Of a stretch of 64,000 nucleotides of DNA, positions 54,399 to 64,000 are shown one piece after another. Position numbers and translations under genes: made by a program. The number at the start of each line of letters is the position of its first letter. Position 1 is the first letter of the stretch. The notes under the pieces were generated by a model. It was not told the origin of the DNA, made no database searches, and saw nothing but the letters and a program-made list of their open reading frames with translations. Where the stretch lies: assembly GCF_015234305.1 (NCBI RefSeq), contig NZ_JADGMI010000005.1, positions 310,001 through 374,000 of the forward strand, given 5' to 3'. The stretch comes from Superficieibacter sp. 1612_C1. Lineage in GTDB: Bacteria; Pseudomonadota; Gammaproteobacteria; Enterobacterales; Enterobacteriaceae.

Positions 54399-54477
54399 TG
54401 TAAGTATCCCTGCAAAACGGACCATTCACATTTAGAGATCTTCCGGCATACTGATTATGTCCCCGGAGGAGATCGCC

Positions 54478-54744
54478 ATGCGAAAAGCACGATTCACTGA
54501 ACACCAGATCATCGCCGTTCTGAAGTCCGTCGAAGCCGGACGCACCGTCAAAGATGTCTGCCGCGAAGCGGGAATATCGGAGGCCTCGTACTACAACTGG
54601 AAAGCGAAGTTCGGCGGCATGGAAGCCTCTGATATCAAAAAGATGAAGGATCTTGAGGATGAAAACCGTCGACTGAAACAGATGTTTGCGGACCTGAGTC
54701 TCGAGTGTCGCGCCCTGAAAGACGTTATTGAAAAAAAGCTTTAA
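54478..54744 (+). CDS. IS3-family OrfA
   Basis: The 88-residue protein begins MRKARFTEHQIIAVLKSVEAG, with a helix-turn-helix (VKDVCREAGISEASYYNWK) and a leucine-zipper end (LEDENRRLKQMFADLSLE). GGAGGAG precedes the ATG. An A7-G slippery run at 54731-54738 near the end would allow the -1 frameshift that makes OrfAB transposase. Confidence 0.88.
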   Translation: MRKARFTEHQIIAVLKSVEAGRTVKDVCREAGISEASYYNWKAKFGGMEASDIKKMKDLEDENRRLKQMFADLSLECRALKDVIEKKL

Positions 54745-55228
54745 AACCAGCGATAAAGCGTGAGCTGGTCAGCTATCTGACCGCGCAGTTTGCCATGAGC
54801 TTACGTCAGGCATGCAGGACATTGTCGCTGAGCAGGACGGTATTTCGTTATCAGCCGGATACGCGACGTGATGAGCCGGTGATTATGGCGCTGACCGTGG
54901 CGGCTGAACGCTATCCGCGATACGGCTTTAAAAAGCTTTTTCAGGTGCTGCGCAGGCAGGGCAATACATGGAACCACAAACGCGTGCACCGGATTTACTG
55001 CCTGTTGAAACTGAATTTTCGCCGTAAGGGAAAACAGCGCCTGCCAGTGCGTAACCCGGCTCCGCTGGCGACGCCAGAGGCGATGAACCAGAGCTGGTCC
55101 ATCGATTTTATGCACGATGCGCTGATGTGTTAGCGCCAATGATATAAGACTGTAATTCACCATTTGATTTGTCCGCTCCACCCAACATGTTGTTTCCTTG
55201 AGGTTCTCACACCAGAAAGGACATCAAC

Positions 55229-57198
<1,970 letters not shown>

Positions 57199-57796
57199 TC
57201 AAATAGCGGACATTAAAAATGGCGAAAAGCGGCCATAAATCCTAGTGTTGACAGATGTGCGGCAGGCGCTTCAGGACCTTCAACGTGGTGGATGATTTTA
57301 ACCGCGAAGCACTGGCGATCGAAATTGACCTGAATATCCCGGCGCAGCGGGTCGTGAGAGTGCTGGACAGGATCGTGTTAAACCGCGGATATCCGCTGAA
57401 AATGCGGATGGATAACGGTCCGGAGCTGATCTCGCTGACGCTGGCACAATGGGCAGAAGAACATGGGGTGATGCTGGAATTTATCAGGCCCGGCAAGCCC
57501 ACGCAGAATGCCTTTATCGAACGGTTCAACCGTACGTACAGGACAGAAATACTGGATTTTTATCTGTTCAGAACACTGAATGAAGCACGGGAAATTACAG
57601 AGCGCTGGCTGGCTGAATATAACAGCGAGCGCCCTCATGAATCCCTGAATAACCTGACACCGGAAGAATACCGGCTGATAACTGAAAACCCGGAAATCTC
57701 AAAAAGTGCGTGGAACTAAAACGGGTGTACTTACAGCATGAATAGCTTGTAATTTTAGACCCAGAACTTAGAGATATATGAACATTTTTGATTAAT

Positions 57797-58510
57797 TTAA
57801 GGTGGGGTGGCATTTACCATGTCTGTTTCAAATATCGCTGCTTGTGAACATTTTTCTTTCACATGAGCCCAGCGAGCCGTAATAGCAGGAGAATTAGCTG
57901 TGTATGATGGCTCACTTTTATCAATTCTGAATTTTTTCTTTACGCCGCCACCAGCACCAGAAAGTTTATTTTCAGCGGATTTATCACACTCAATGTCCCC
58001 TCTCATCATTCGCTCACCTTCAGGAACCGTGGCAACCGCTAACCAGGTGCCTGAAGATTGGGCCGGTAAACACAGCACGGTGCGAGGTCCACGAGTCATC
58101 GGTAATAACCAACTTTCTAGGACTCTTGTTAGTGCGCGAACTGTATCGCTAACTGGGGGGCAGGGTTGGGCACAGGGTAACGCTCCCCAACCGTTTTCCA
58201 CTGCAAAATTTGTGATTTGCTGTCCGTAATCGCTATATTTCTTTGTCGAAACATCCACATCAAGATGGATAATCAACATGTCATAAAGTTCAAGAAGGGG
58301 ATGCTCATCAATGAGTCCATCGTGCAATTCGCGATATGCATTGCACCATTTCAAAACCCCGCCCCATCCGCCCCCCAGCTCTGATAGCACAGGTTCAGGT
58401 TGCAGCCATTTTAAAATAAAAGGCCGGGGCATAAATGCATCAAGTGCAGCTTTGATGATCGGATAATCGGTAGCCCCCTCGGCAACCAAAGCGATCTGTA
58501 AATCAGACAT
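57797..58510 (-). CDS. TOPRIM-like partner of the AAA ATPase
   Basis: A 237-residue cytoplasmic protein. E11 in ALVAEGATDYPII and the D84-V-D86 pair in LIIHLDVDVS give the Glu plus DxD metal set of TOPRIM nuclease/primase folds. The rest matches no family I know well; DUF4276/RloB-like proteins are the nearest in layout. The ATG at 58510 follows GGAG and overlaps the ATPase stop by 8 bases, so the two are coupled. A nuclease effector controlled by the ATPase is the likely role. Confidence 0.6.
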   Translation of the reverse strand: MSDLQIALVAEGATDYPIIKAALDAFMPRPFILKWLQPEPVLSELGGGWGGVLKWCNAYRELHDGLIDEHPLLELYDMLIIHLDVDVSTKKYSDYGQQITNFAVENGWGALPCAQPCPPVSDTVRALTRVLESWLLPMTRGPRTVLCLPAQSSGTWLAVATVPEGERMMRGDIECDKSAENKLSGAGGGVKKKFRIDKSEPSYTANSPAITARWAHVKEKCSQAAIFETDMVNATPP

Positions 58511-59690
58511 TCGGTACTGCTCCAAGATTGCCCATCAGCCATAATCTCGAAAGAGGATATTGGCTGTTTAATTTTCGAACGCCGTCTGTGAGTTCAATAC
58601 GGCGTACTCGTGTTAATCCATTATTGTTCCTGTCAACAGCAAACAACCTTACATCCGGATTATCCAGATCTAATCCATCTAAGACAGCAGGATTATGTGC
58701 AGTGAAAAGTAATTGTTTCTCTTTATCGGATGCCAGTAACCATCCTGACAAACACTTAATGAGCCTTGTGAGCAATCTTGGGTTCAGCGCTTGATCTAGA
58801 TTGTCAATAGAAAAGCAACGCGGAGAATTTTTTAGCAAACATAAACAGGCTGTGAAAAGGATATACAGCGCTCCTTCACTGGCATCATAGGCAGTTAATT
58901 CGCTACGACTGCTCATCATATATTTATCTGTAAACCTGAGAATATGTTTTGAGCGGGGTACACTTGGGGACAAAATTGAACTTGCTTGTGATGTAACATC
59001 AATATTATTGACCCAATCAATAAGTCCCAGAACCTCTGCCAGCAGTTGAGATCCATCGTCTTGATTGTTCAGTTGTTTGCGTAATGAATCAAAAGCTTCT
59101 GCCAACAAACCACCGTTAAGCCCCATTGGACTTCGACTCTGTTGGTCTGGTGCTATCCCTCGGAGGGAAGGGGTATTAGGTGTATAAATTGCGTAATTTT
59201 GCAATGTACTCATCAAACGACTTGCAGCGTTTTCTTCCTCAAGTTCAACGAGCTTAAGTGCCGCAAGACCCAGCTTGGGATTCAGGTTTTTCCTTCCACG
59301 GACACCTTGCGAAATGACATCGTGAAAGCCATCGCTGAGGTATTCCGTTTTGAAGGACCAGGCAGGTTCGGGAGTCTTTACCGGGTTCAGCAATGACACT
59401 CTGTAACATTCATTTGCATCACCAATGGCCTCAAGTCCGATGTGAGCAGGAGCACGTTCACTTTTAAAAGAACTTTTATAGAGTCCTGCGACCCCAGCTC
59501 TCACTCCACGACGGAGTAGACTTTCAGCATCAACAGAACCATTTGCTGCAGCACCAATGACCCCCAGAGCCTCAAGGATATTGCTCTTCCCAACGCCGTT
59601 CGCACCAATAAAACAATTCACCCTTCCTAATTCTATAGGTTGTTCAAGAATGAGCGATTTGAATCCAATTATGTTCAATCTGCGAATCAT
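58503..59690 (-). CDS. AAA/ABC-type ATPase of a two-gene defence candidate
   Basis: A 395-residue RecF/OLD-like ATPase. Walker A GANGVGKS is at 29-36, preceded by IIGFKSLILEQPIELGRVNCFI; the signature AYDASEGAL is at 267-275; Walker B CFSIDN is at 292-297, with Asn where Glu is usual; the switch histidine is H332 in FTAHNPAVL. It is the first gene of a pair with a TOPRIM-like protein, resembling PARIS- or RloAB-type anti-phage modules in organisation. Complete. Confidence 0.75.
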   Translation of the reverse strand: MIRRLNIIGFKSLILEQPIELGRVNCFIGANGVGKSNILEALGVIGAAANGSVDAESLLRRGVRAGVAGLYKSSFKSERAPAHIGLEAIGDANECYRVSLLNPVKTPEPAWSFKTEYLSDGFHDVISQGVRGRKNLNPKLGLAALKLVELEEENAASRLMSTLQNYAIYTPNTPSLRGIAPDQQSRSPMGLNGGLLAEAFDSLRKQLNNQDDGSQLLAEVLGLIDWVNNIDVTSQASSILSPSVPRSKHILRFTDKYMMSSRSELTAYDASEGALYILFTACLCLLKNSPRCFSIDNLDQALNPRLLTRLIKCLSGWLLASDKEKQLLFTAHNPAVLDGLDLDNPDVRLFAVDRNNNGLTRVRRIELTDGVRKLNSQYPLSRLWLMGNLGAVPNV

Positions 59691-59717
59691 GTGTATGAAC
59701 CTACATTTTACTTTTGA

Positions 59718-59942
59718 TTAATCAGGAGGAGCCGCGACTCTTGTTGCCCATTGTGACAGGATAATGCTTAAAAGCATAAATTCCAGAGATTTATAATGAT
59801 AATCTCTTGTGGTGTCGATACATAGTAAGGGCACAACATCAAAGCAGTCTGTCGCCACGCCTCCAGCGATACCACCTGCCGTCCTACCAATATTTCGCTC
59901 ACTTACACGGTCAGAACCACATTGCGGGCATATCGTAGTCAT
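59718..59942 (-). pseudogene. Truncated zinc-ribbon/glycine-zipper gene
   Basis: The first 30 codons, ICPQCGSDRVSERNIGRTAGGIAGGVA, match the N-terminal ribbon half and the zipper start of the protein encoded at 37.6-37.9 kb. After residue 30 the sequence changes abruptly and the zipper and second cysteine pair are absent, so the gene has been cut by a deletion or recombination near 59.85 kb. Confidence 0.65.
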
Positions 59943-59978
59943 TATATAATTCTCCTTAATTTCAGTTTGTTAGAAAGC

Positions 59979-60010
59979 AAAAAAGCATCCGAACATTAAA
60001 GTACGGATGC
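59979..60010 (-). terminator. Integrase gene terminator
   Basis: On the - strand GCATCCG and CGGATGC form a 7-bp stem, followed by TTTTTTGC. It lies 64 bp after the int stop codon. Confidence 0.8.
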
Positions 60011-60073
60011 CTTCTTTATGTAATAACTCATGTTTACTCTACGGAGTTATGGGCCAACATATTGCAGCACGTA

Positions 60074-61345
60074 TCATCTGGTCAGCATGGGGTTATTAAT
60101 TTTCGCAAAATCAAACGGGCTGATAGTCTTCTCCCGGTTCGCATCCAGAAAATCCGCCCACCATTGCAGCATCAACTTGCGTTCATCCAGATGTTCCGCT
60201 TTATGGATATATGCTGCGCGTACCGAGTTACGTTCCATATGGCTCATCTGGCGCTCCACCGCATCCTTCGACCATAGCCCTGACTCAATTAACGAACTAC
60301 AAGCCATTGTGCGGAAGCCGTGGCCGCAAACCTCAACTTTAGTGTCATAGCCCATCACCCGTAGCGCACTGTTTACCGTGTTCTCGCTCATAGGCTTACG
60401 CGGATCGTGATCGCCAATAAAAATGAGCTCGTGCTCTCCGCAAAACTGTTTTATCTGCTTCAGAATCGCCAGCGCCTGCTTTGAAAGCGGGACCAGATGA
60501 GGTGTACGCATCTTTGCTCCTCGCTGAGAATGTTTCACGCCGGGAATAGGCTCTCGCTCAGGCGGGATAGTCCATATTGACGTTTCAAAATCGATCTCTG
60601 ACCAGCGAGCAAAGCGCAGCTCACTGGAGCGAATAAAGATAAGCAAAGTGAGCTCAGTTGCCCAGCGGGTTAGCGGCCTGCCGGTATAGCCGTCTATTTT
60701 CTCAAGTAACTCAGGGATACGCTTTAATTCCAGCGCCGGGCGATGTTGTCGATTGCCAGAGGCGACGGCTCCAGCCATCTCCTGCGCTGGGTTGTAATCA
60801 ATCAGGCCGCTTTGCACTGCATAACGCATGATGGCCGTGGTACGCTGCTGGAGACGAGAAGCCACCTCAAGACGTCCAGACAGTTCCACCGCTTTAATGG
60901 GTGCCAGTAAGTCACGAGTGCCCAATTCAGCAATATTGCGAGTACCAATTGCCGGGAAGATATTGTCCTCCAGGCTCTTTTTTACGCGATTAGCATGATC
61001 TTCCGACCATTTTTGGTTAGTCGCAAGCCACTCTCTGGCAACCTTCTCGAAAGTAATAATCTCTTTAGCCTGCTCTTCTTTTAAAGCACGCTTATGCTCA
61101 CGAGGATCAATGCCAGCAGCAACCAGCTTTCTGGCCTCTTCTCTCTTTTGTCTGGCATTAGCTAACGAGATTTCAGGATAGACGCCAAACGCCATCAAAT
61201 GCTGTTTACCGCCAAAACGGAAACGAAATCGCCAATACTTTGAGCCGTTAGGTTTTACAAGTAAGGACATGCCGTCGCCGTCAACAAGTGAATACTCTTT
61301 CTCCTCAGGTTTCGCAGAACGAACTTTAGTATCCGTTAGGGCCAT
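60074..61345 (-). CDS. P4-type tyrosine integrase
   Basis: The 423-residue recombinase has an N-terminal arm-binding domain (MALTDTKVRSAKPEEKEY, DUF4102 type), a core-binding domain and a catalytic domain with R239, H342-x-x-R345, H369 and the nucleophile Y379 (RAAYIHKAEHLDE). All are present. The ATG at 61345 is preceded by AAGGAGG and matches P4 integrases; an upstream in-frame ATG lies among the arm sites. It is adjacent to leuX, its target. Confidence 0.94.
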   Translation of the reverse strand: MALTDTKVRSAKPEEKEYSLVDGDGMSLLVKPNGSKYWRFRFRFGGKQHLMAFGVYPEISLANARQKREEARKLVAAGIDPREHKRALKEEQAKEIITFEKVAREWLATNQKWSEDHANRVKKSLEDNIFPAIGTRNIAELGTRDLLAPIKAVELSGRLEVASRLQQRTTAIMRYAVQSGLIDYNPAQEMAGAVASGNRQHRPALELKRIPELLEKIDGYTGRPLTRWATELTLLIFIRSSELRFARWSEIDFETSIWTIPPEREPIPGVKHSQRGAKMRTPHLVPLSKQALAILKQIKQFCGEHELIFIGDHDPRKPMSENTVNSALRVMGYDTKVEVCGHGFRTMACSSLIESGLWSKDAVERQMSHMERNSVRAAYIHKAEHLDERKLMLQWWADFLDANREKTISPFDFAKINNPMLTR

Positions 61346-61371
61346 AATGGTCCTCCTTCCATTGGTATATC

Positions 61372-61423
61372 GTGAGTATACAAGCAATATCGAATCGACA
61401 AATATACTCATTAGTATACTCAC
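61372..61423. promoter_or_regulatory. Integrase arm-type sites, right end
   Basis: GTGAGTATAC (61372-61381, inverted), ATATACTCA (61402-61410) and GTATACTCAC (61414-61423) are copies of the motif also present at 27783-27803. They overlap the int promoter region and may repress int when bound. Confidence 0.65.
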
Positions 61424-61507
61424 AAGCTTGTTGATGTGGGTTGAGTTAGGTTGACTTCAGTTGAGGGAAAAAGCGGGTAAAGCCTTGTGTGGCGCGGATT
61501 TCGGACA

Positions 61508-61531
61508 TAAAAAAGACGTCGATTGACGTCT
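61508..61531 (-). terminator. leuX terminator
   Basis: On the - strand AGACGTC and GACGTCT form a 7-bp stem with an AATC loop, then TTTTTTAT. It starts 14 bp after the tRNA 3' end, on the island side of the junction. Confidence 0.8.
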
Positions 61532-61544
61532 ATTTATGTAATTT

Positions 61545-61629
61545 TGGTGCCGAAGGCCGGACTCGAACCGGCACGTATTTCTACGGTTGATTTTGAATCA
61601 ACTGCGTCTACCGATTTCGCCACTCCGGC
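61545..61629 (-). tRNA. leuX: tRNA-Leu (anticodon CAA)
   Basis: This 85-nt class II tRNA has a long variable arm and encoded CCA. The anticodon loop is TTCAAAA with anticodon CAA (reads UUG). The acceptor stem GCCGGAG pairs with CTTCGGC through one G-U pair, where E. coli leuX has A-U. It matches leuX and remains whole after island insertion, because the element restores the 3' end. Confidence 0.96.
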
Positions 61630-61659
61630 ACTGGAAGAGGTATGCGGAAAACGTTGTGG

Positions 61660-61687
61660 ATTATACCTGTCATACGCAACCTTGCAA
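61660..61687 (-). promoter_or_regulatory. leuX promoter
   Basis: On the - strand TTGCAA (61682-61687), a 16-bp spacer and TATAAT (61660-61665) lie about 30 bp upstream of the tRNA. Confidence 0.75.
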
Positions 61688-61840
61688 GCGGCAGCGTACA
61701 TACGCCGCGCTAAGTGTCGAAAAAAACAGCGTAATCAACTCATTCCTAAAATAGCCCACTCCCCCCATGCCCTCTTCAGCCAAGCGCCCCCTCTTCCCAT
61801 GCTCTACACTTCCCATTCAACACCACACGAGGGGTAAACC

Positions 61841-62860
61841 ATGTCCACAATTAAAAGCTATGCCGCAAAAGAAGCCGGTAGCGATCTGGAATTGTACGAG
61901 TACGACGCGGGTGAACTAAAGGCGCAGGACGTCGAGGTGCAGGTGGATTACTGCGGGATCTGCCACTCGGATTTGTCGATGATCGATAACGAGTGGGGAA
62001 TGTCGCACTATCCGCTGGTGGCCGGTCATGAGGTGATTGGTCGCGTGGTGGCGCTCGGCAGCGATGCGCAGGACAAGGGCCTGAAAGTGGGTCAGCGCGT
62101 GGGAGTTGGCTGGACGGCGCGTAGCTGCGGGCACTGCGATGCCTGTATCAGCGGCAATCAGATTAACTGTCTGGAAGGCGCGGTGCCGACCATTTTAAAT
62201 CGTGGCGGTTTTGCCGATAAGCTGCGCGCGGACTGGCAGTGGGTTATTCCGCTGCCGGAGAGTATTGATATCGAGTCGGCGGGTCCGCTGCTGTGCGGCG
62301 GGATCACCGTGTTTAAGCCGCTGCTGATGCATCATGTGACGGCCACCAGCCGCGTCGGGGTGATTGGAATCGGCGGGCTGGGGCATATCGCCATTAAGCT
62401 GCTGCACGCGATGGGCTGCGAGGTGACGGCGTTCAGTTCGAACCCGGCGAAGGAGCAGGAAGTGCTGAAGATGGGCGCGGATAAGGTGGTGAACAGCCGC
62501 GATCCACAGGCGCTGAAGGCGCTGGCGGGTCAGTTCGATCTGATTATTAATACGGTGAACGTCGATCTGGACTGGCAGCCCTATTTTGAAGCGCTGGCGT
62601 ATGGCGGTAATTTCCACACGGTGGGTGCGGTACTGAAGCCGCTGCCGGTACCGGCGTTTACCCTGATTGGCGGGGACCGCAGTATCTCCGGGTCGGCGAC
62701 GGGTACGCCGTATGAACTGCGTAAGCTGATGAAGTTTGCCGGTCGGGCGAAGGTTGCGCCGACGACCGAGGAGTTCCCGATGTCGCAGATTAACGAAGCG
62801 CTGAAGCACGTGCGCGAGGGGAAAGCCCGTTATCGCGTGGTATTGAAGGCGGATTTTTAA
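61841..62860 (+). CDS. ahr: NADPH-dependent aldehyde reductase Ahr
   Basis: This 339-residue zinc-dependent medium-chain alcohol dehydrogenase (E. coli YjgB/Ahr) reduces a broad range of aldehydes. The catalytic zinc site begins CGICHSD (about residue 38) with GHEVIG, and the structural zinc cysteines are in [15 protein letters not shown]. The Rossmann loop is [11 protein letters not shown] (about 176). A GAGGGG ribosome-binding site precedes the ATG. It borders leuX as in E. coli. Confidence 0.93.
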   Translation: MSTIKSYAAKEAGSDLELYEYDAGELKAQDVEVQVDYCGICHSDLSMIDNEWGMSHYPLVAGHEVIGRVVALGSDAQDKGLKVGQRVGVGWTARSCGHCDACISGNQINCLEGAVPTILNRGGFADKLRADWQWVIPLPESIDIESAGPLLCGGITVFKPLLMHHVTATSRVGVIGIGGLGHIAIKLLHAMGCEVTAFSSNPAKEQEVLKMGADKVVNSRDPQALKALAGQFDLIINTVNVDLDWQPYFEALAYGGNFHTVGAVLKPLPVPAFTLIGGDRSISGSATGTPYELRKLMKFAGRAKVAPTTEEFPMSQINEALKHVREGKARYRVVLKADF

Positions 62861-62888
62861 GGGCAAGGCTCAGGCTTTGGGCGCTTAA

Positions 62889-63035
62889 ATGCCGGACGGC
62901 GCTACGCTTGCACCGGCCTACGATCTGAAATGTCGGGCGTTGACTCTGGCGTTGTGAATGCCGGGCGGCGCTGCGCTTGCACCGGCCTACGGTCTGAAAT
63001 GTCGGGCGTTGCGCTACGCTTGCACCGGCCTACAG
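62889..63035. repeat. Three REP elements between ahr and dhaK
   Basis: GCCGGACGGCGCTACGCTTG-type REPs lie at 62891-62921 and 62960-62990, with a third, 5'-shortened copy at about 63011-63033, all in the same orientation. They are separated by a common TGAAATGTCGGGCGTTG spacer. They lie between two convergent genes. Confidence 0.85.
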
Positions 63036-63093
63036 CCTGGAGTGGTTGAGCGAGCGCGATTAACTGGCCGGGGTAAATGCCCCGGCCTTTTTA

Positions 63094-63999
63094 TTAGCCT
63101 TTTACCAGCGCGGCAAAGACCTCGGCGACCGCGACGGCACCGGGGTCGGTGACGCCGTCGAGGTTCTGGCTGTTGACGTAGGATGAGCGTCCTGCGCCCG
63201 CCTTCTGCATTGTTGCGGTATTGTCAGCGCCCTGCTGCGCGGCTTTGGCGGCGGTTTGAATATCGCCTTTGCGCAGCGCGTCCAGCGCCGGTTGCAGGGC
63301 GTCGATCAACGTTCGGTCGCCCAAATCGGCTCCGCCGTAGTGTTTCATCTGTTTCAGTCCGGTGAGCAGCGCCTCCGGCAGCGCGGTGCCATCCTGTACT
63401 GCCTGCCCGGCGGCGGTGAAGAAGATCGACATCAGTACGCCGCTGGAGCCGCCCATCACCGTGGCCAGCCGCTCGCCGACCAGTAGCAGAAGCTGGGCGG
63501 GATTGTTGAGCGGCAGTTTGCCCTGTTCAAGCAACTGCGCGATGTCGCGCGCGCCTTCGGCGAAGGTAGAGCCGGTGTCGCCGTCGCCCACTTTGGCATC
63601 CAGCGCGTTAAGGCGGTTCTCAAGGTCGATCAGCGTCCGGGTGGCGGTGGCAACGAGCTGTTTTACTCGTGGGTGGTCCGACGGCTCGGCCTCCACGCTG
63701 TCATAAATTTTGGTATGCGGCGCGGTTTTTAACGGTGCGAAGGCCACCGGTTTTTGCCAGCCGACGGTCTCGACGCTGGCGTTGAGCGCCTGTTCAAAGT
63801 GCTCGTTAAGACGCAGCAGCGAGAGGGAGAAGCCTTTCATGTCCAGCGAGCTGACCAGCGGCGCGGGGCCGATCAGATACGCAATCTGATCTTTTAACGC
63901 CGAGTGCGCCAGCTCTCTGGTGAGCAGCGCCATCTCCAGCGCCGAGACGCCGCCGAGGTTGTTGATAAGGACGGCAAAGCGGCCCTCACCCGCCTGTTC
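63094..63999 (-). CDS. dhaK: ATP-dependent dihydroxyacetone kinase, C-terminal part
   Basis: The 5' end lies outside the window. The visible 301 residues contain the end of the DhaK domain (GEGRFAVLINNLGGVSALE), a linker, and a complete DhaL domain with the magnesium-phosphate aspartates in DAKVGDGDTGSTF and the GGSSGVLM loop. Both domains in one chain mark the ATP-dependent enzyme of the Citrobacter freundii type rather than the PTS-dependent DhaKLM of E. coli. It phosphorylates dihydroxyacetone for glycolysis. It is convergent with ahr. Confidence 0.92.
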   Translation of the reverse strand, partial: EQAGEGRFAVLINNLGGVSALEMALLTRELAHSALKDQIAYLIGPAPLVSSLDMKGFSLSLLRLNEHFEQALNASVETVGWQKPVAFAPLKTAPHTKIYDSVEAEPSDHPRVKQLVATATRTLIDLENRLNALDAKVGDGDTGSTFAEGARDIAQLLEQGKLPLNNPAQLLLLVGERLATVMGGSSGVLMSIFFTAAGQAVQDGTALPEALLTGLKQMKHYGGADLGDRTLIDALQPALDALRKGDIQTAAKAAQQGADNTATMQKAGAGRSSYVNSQNLDGVTDPGAVAVAEVFAALVKG

Positions 64000-64000
64000 G

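Noticed and set aside
61545-61629. leuX as an amber-suppressor tRNA that rescues the TAG in the gene at 41.3-42.1 kb
   Set aside because: The anticodon is CAA, the normal leucine form, not CTA.

Overview
The window is chromosomal DNA of an enterobacterium in the Escherichia/Citrobacter/Enterobacter group. Both flanks carry the yji block known from E. coli (yjiA, yjiS, yjiR, yjiN, yjiM, yjiL, yjiK) and the leuX-ahr junction. REP-type intergenic repeats are present, and the ATP-dependent dihydroxyacetone kinase at the right edge is the fused kind known from Citrobacter freundii. I cannot fix the species from the sequence alone.

Layout. (1) 1-13.95 kb, core chromosome: the end of yjiA; a nupX-rihB-yeiL nucleoside block that sits elsewhere in E. 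coli K-12; yjiS and yjiR; a small ricin-type lectin; a succinate-semialdehyde-type aldehyde dehydrogenase; an Rpn nuclease; and yjiN, a DUF2164 gene, yjiM, yjiL, a DUF3343 gene and yjiK. (2) 13.95-16.6 kb: a MarR-controlled two-gene efflux operon (HlyD adaptor plus DUF2955 membrane protein). (3) 16.66-17.34 kb: a tandem REP array with an exact 79-bp period. (4) 17.35-22.66 kb: a choline-O-sulfate locus (sulfatase, LysR regulator and all three parts of a choline ABC importer). (5) 22.8-27.67 kb: an orphan TerA-like protein, a LysR/quinone reductase pair, and an XRE/ParB-like operon divergent from a Ner-like regulator across paired palindromes. (6) About 27.7-61.57 kb: a P4/CP4-57-type integrative island in the 3' end of leuX. 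(7) 61.66-64 kb: ahr, REP elements and the 3' part of dhaK.

The island. The integrase gene lies beside leuX. The 10-mer GTATACTCAC and close variants lie upstream of it and again at 27.78-27.80 kb, which places the left end there. The left half is the conserved CP4 backbone: DUF4942, DUF957, DUF5983, CbtA/CbeA toxin-antitoxin, DUF987, a RadC pseudogene, ArdB anti-restriction, DUF932 and DUF905. A block of envelope-directed proteins with a WYL regulator follows, then a 1.6-kb stretch without convincing genes, then AlpA, Gp2-like and zinc-ribbon genes. The right half is a defence cluster: a complete type I restriction-modification operon with an extra half-length specificity subunit, a Kiwa-like KwaA/KwaB pair, and an AAA ATPase/TOPRIM-like pair. 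Insertion sequences (an IS5 remnant and an IS3 element split by an IS21 element) separate the last pair from the rest.

Several island genes carry one inactivating change each: in-frame stops at 31.8 and 41.98 kb, and frameshifts at 34.2 and 45.3 kb. A short copy of the hsdR 3' end lies just beyond the Kiwa-like pair, so that cassette was probably swapped in by recombination at hsdR.
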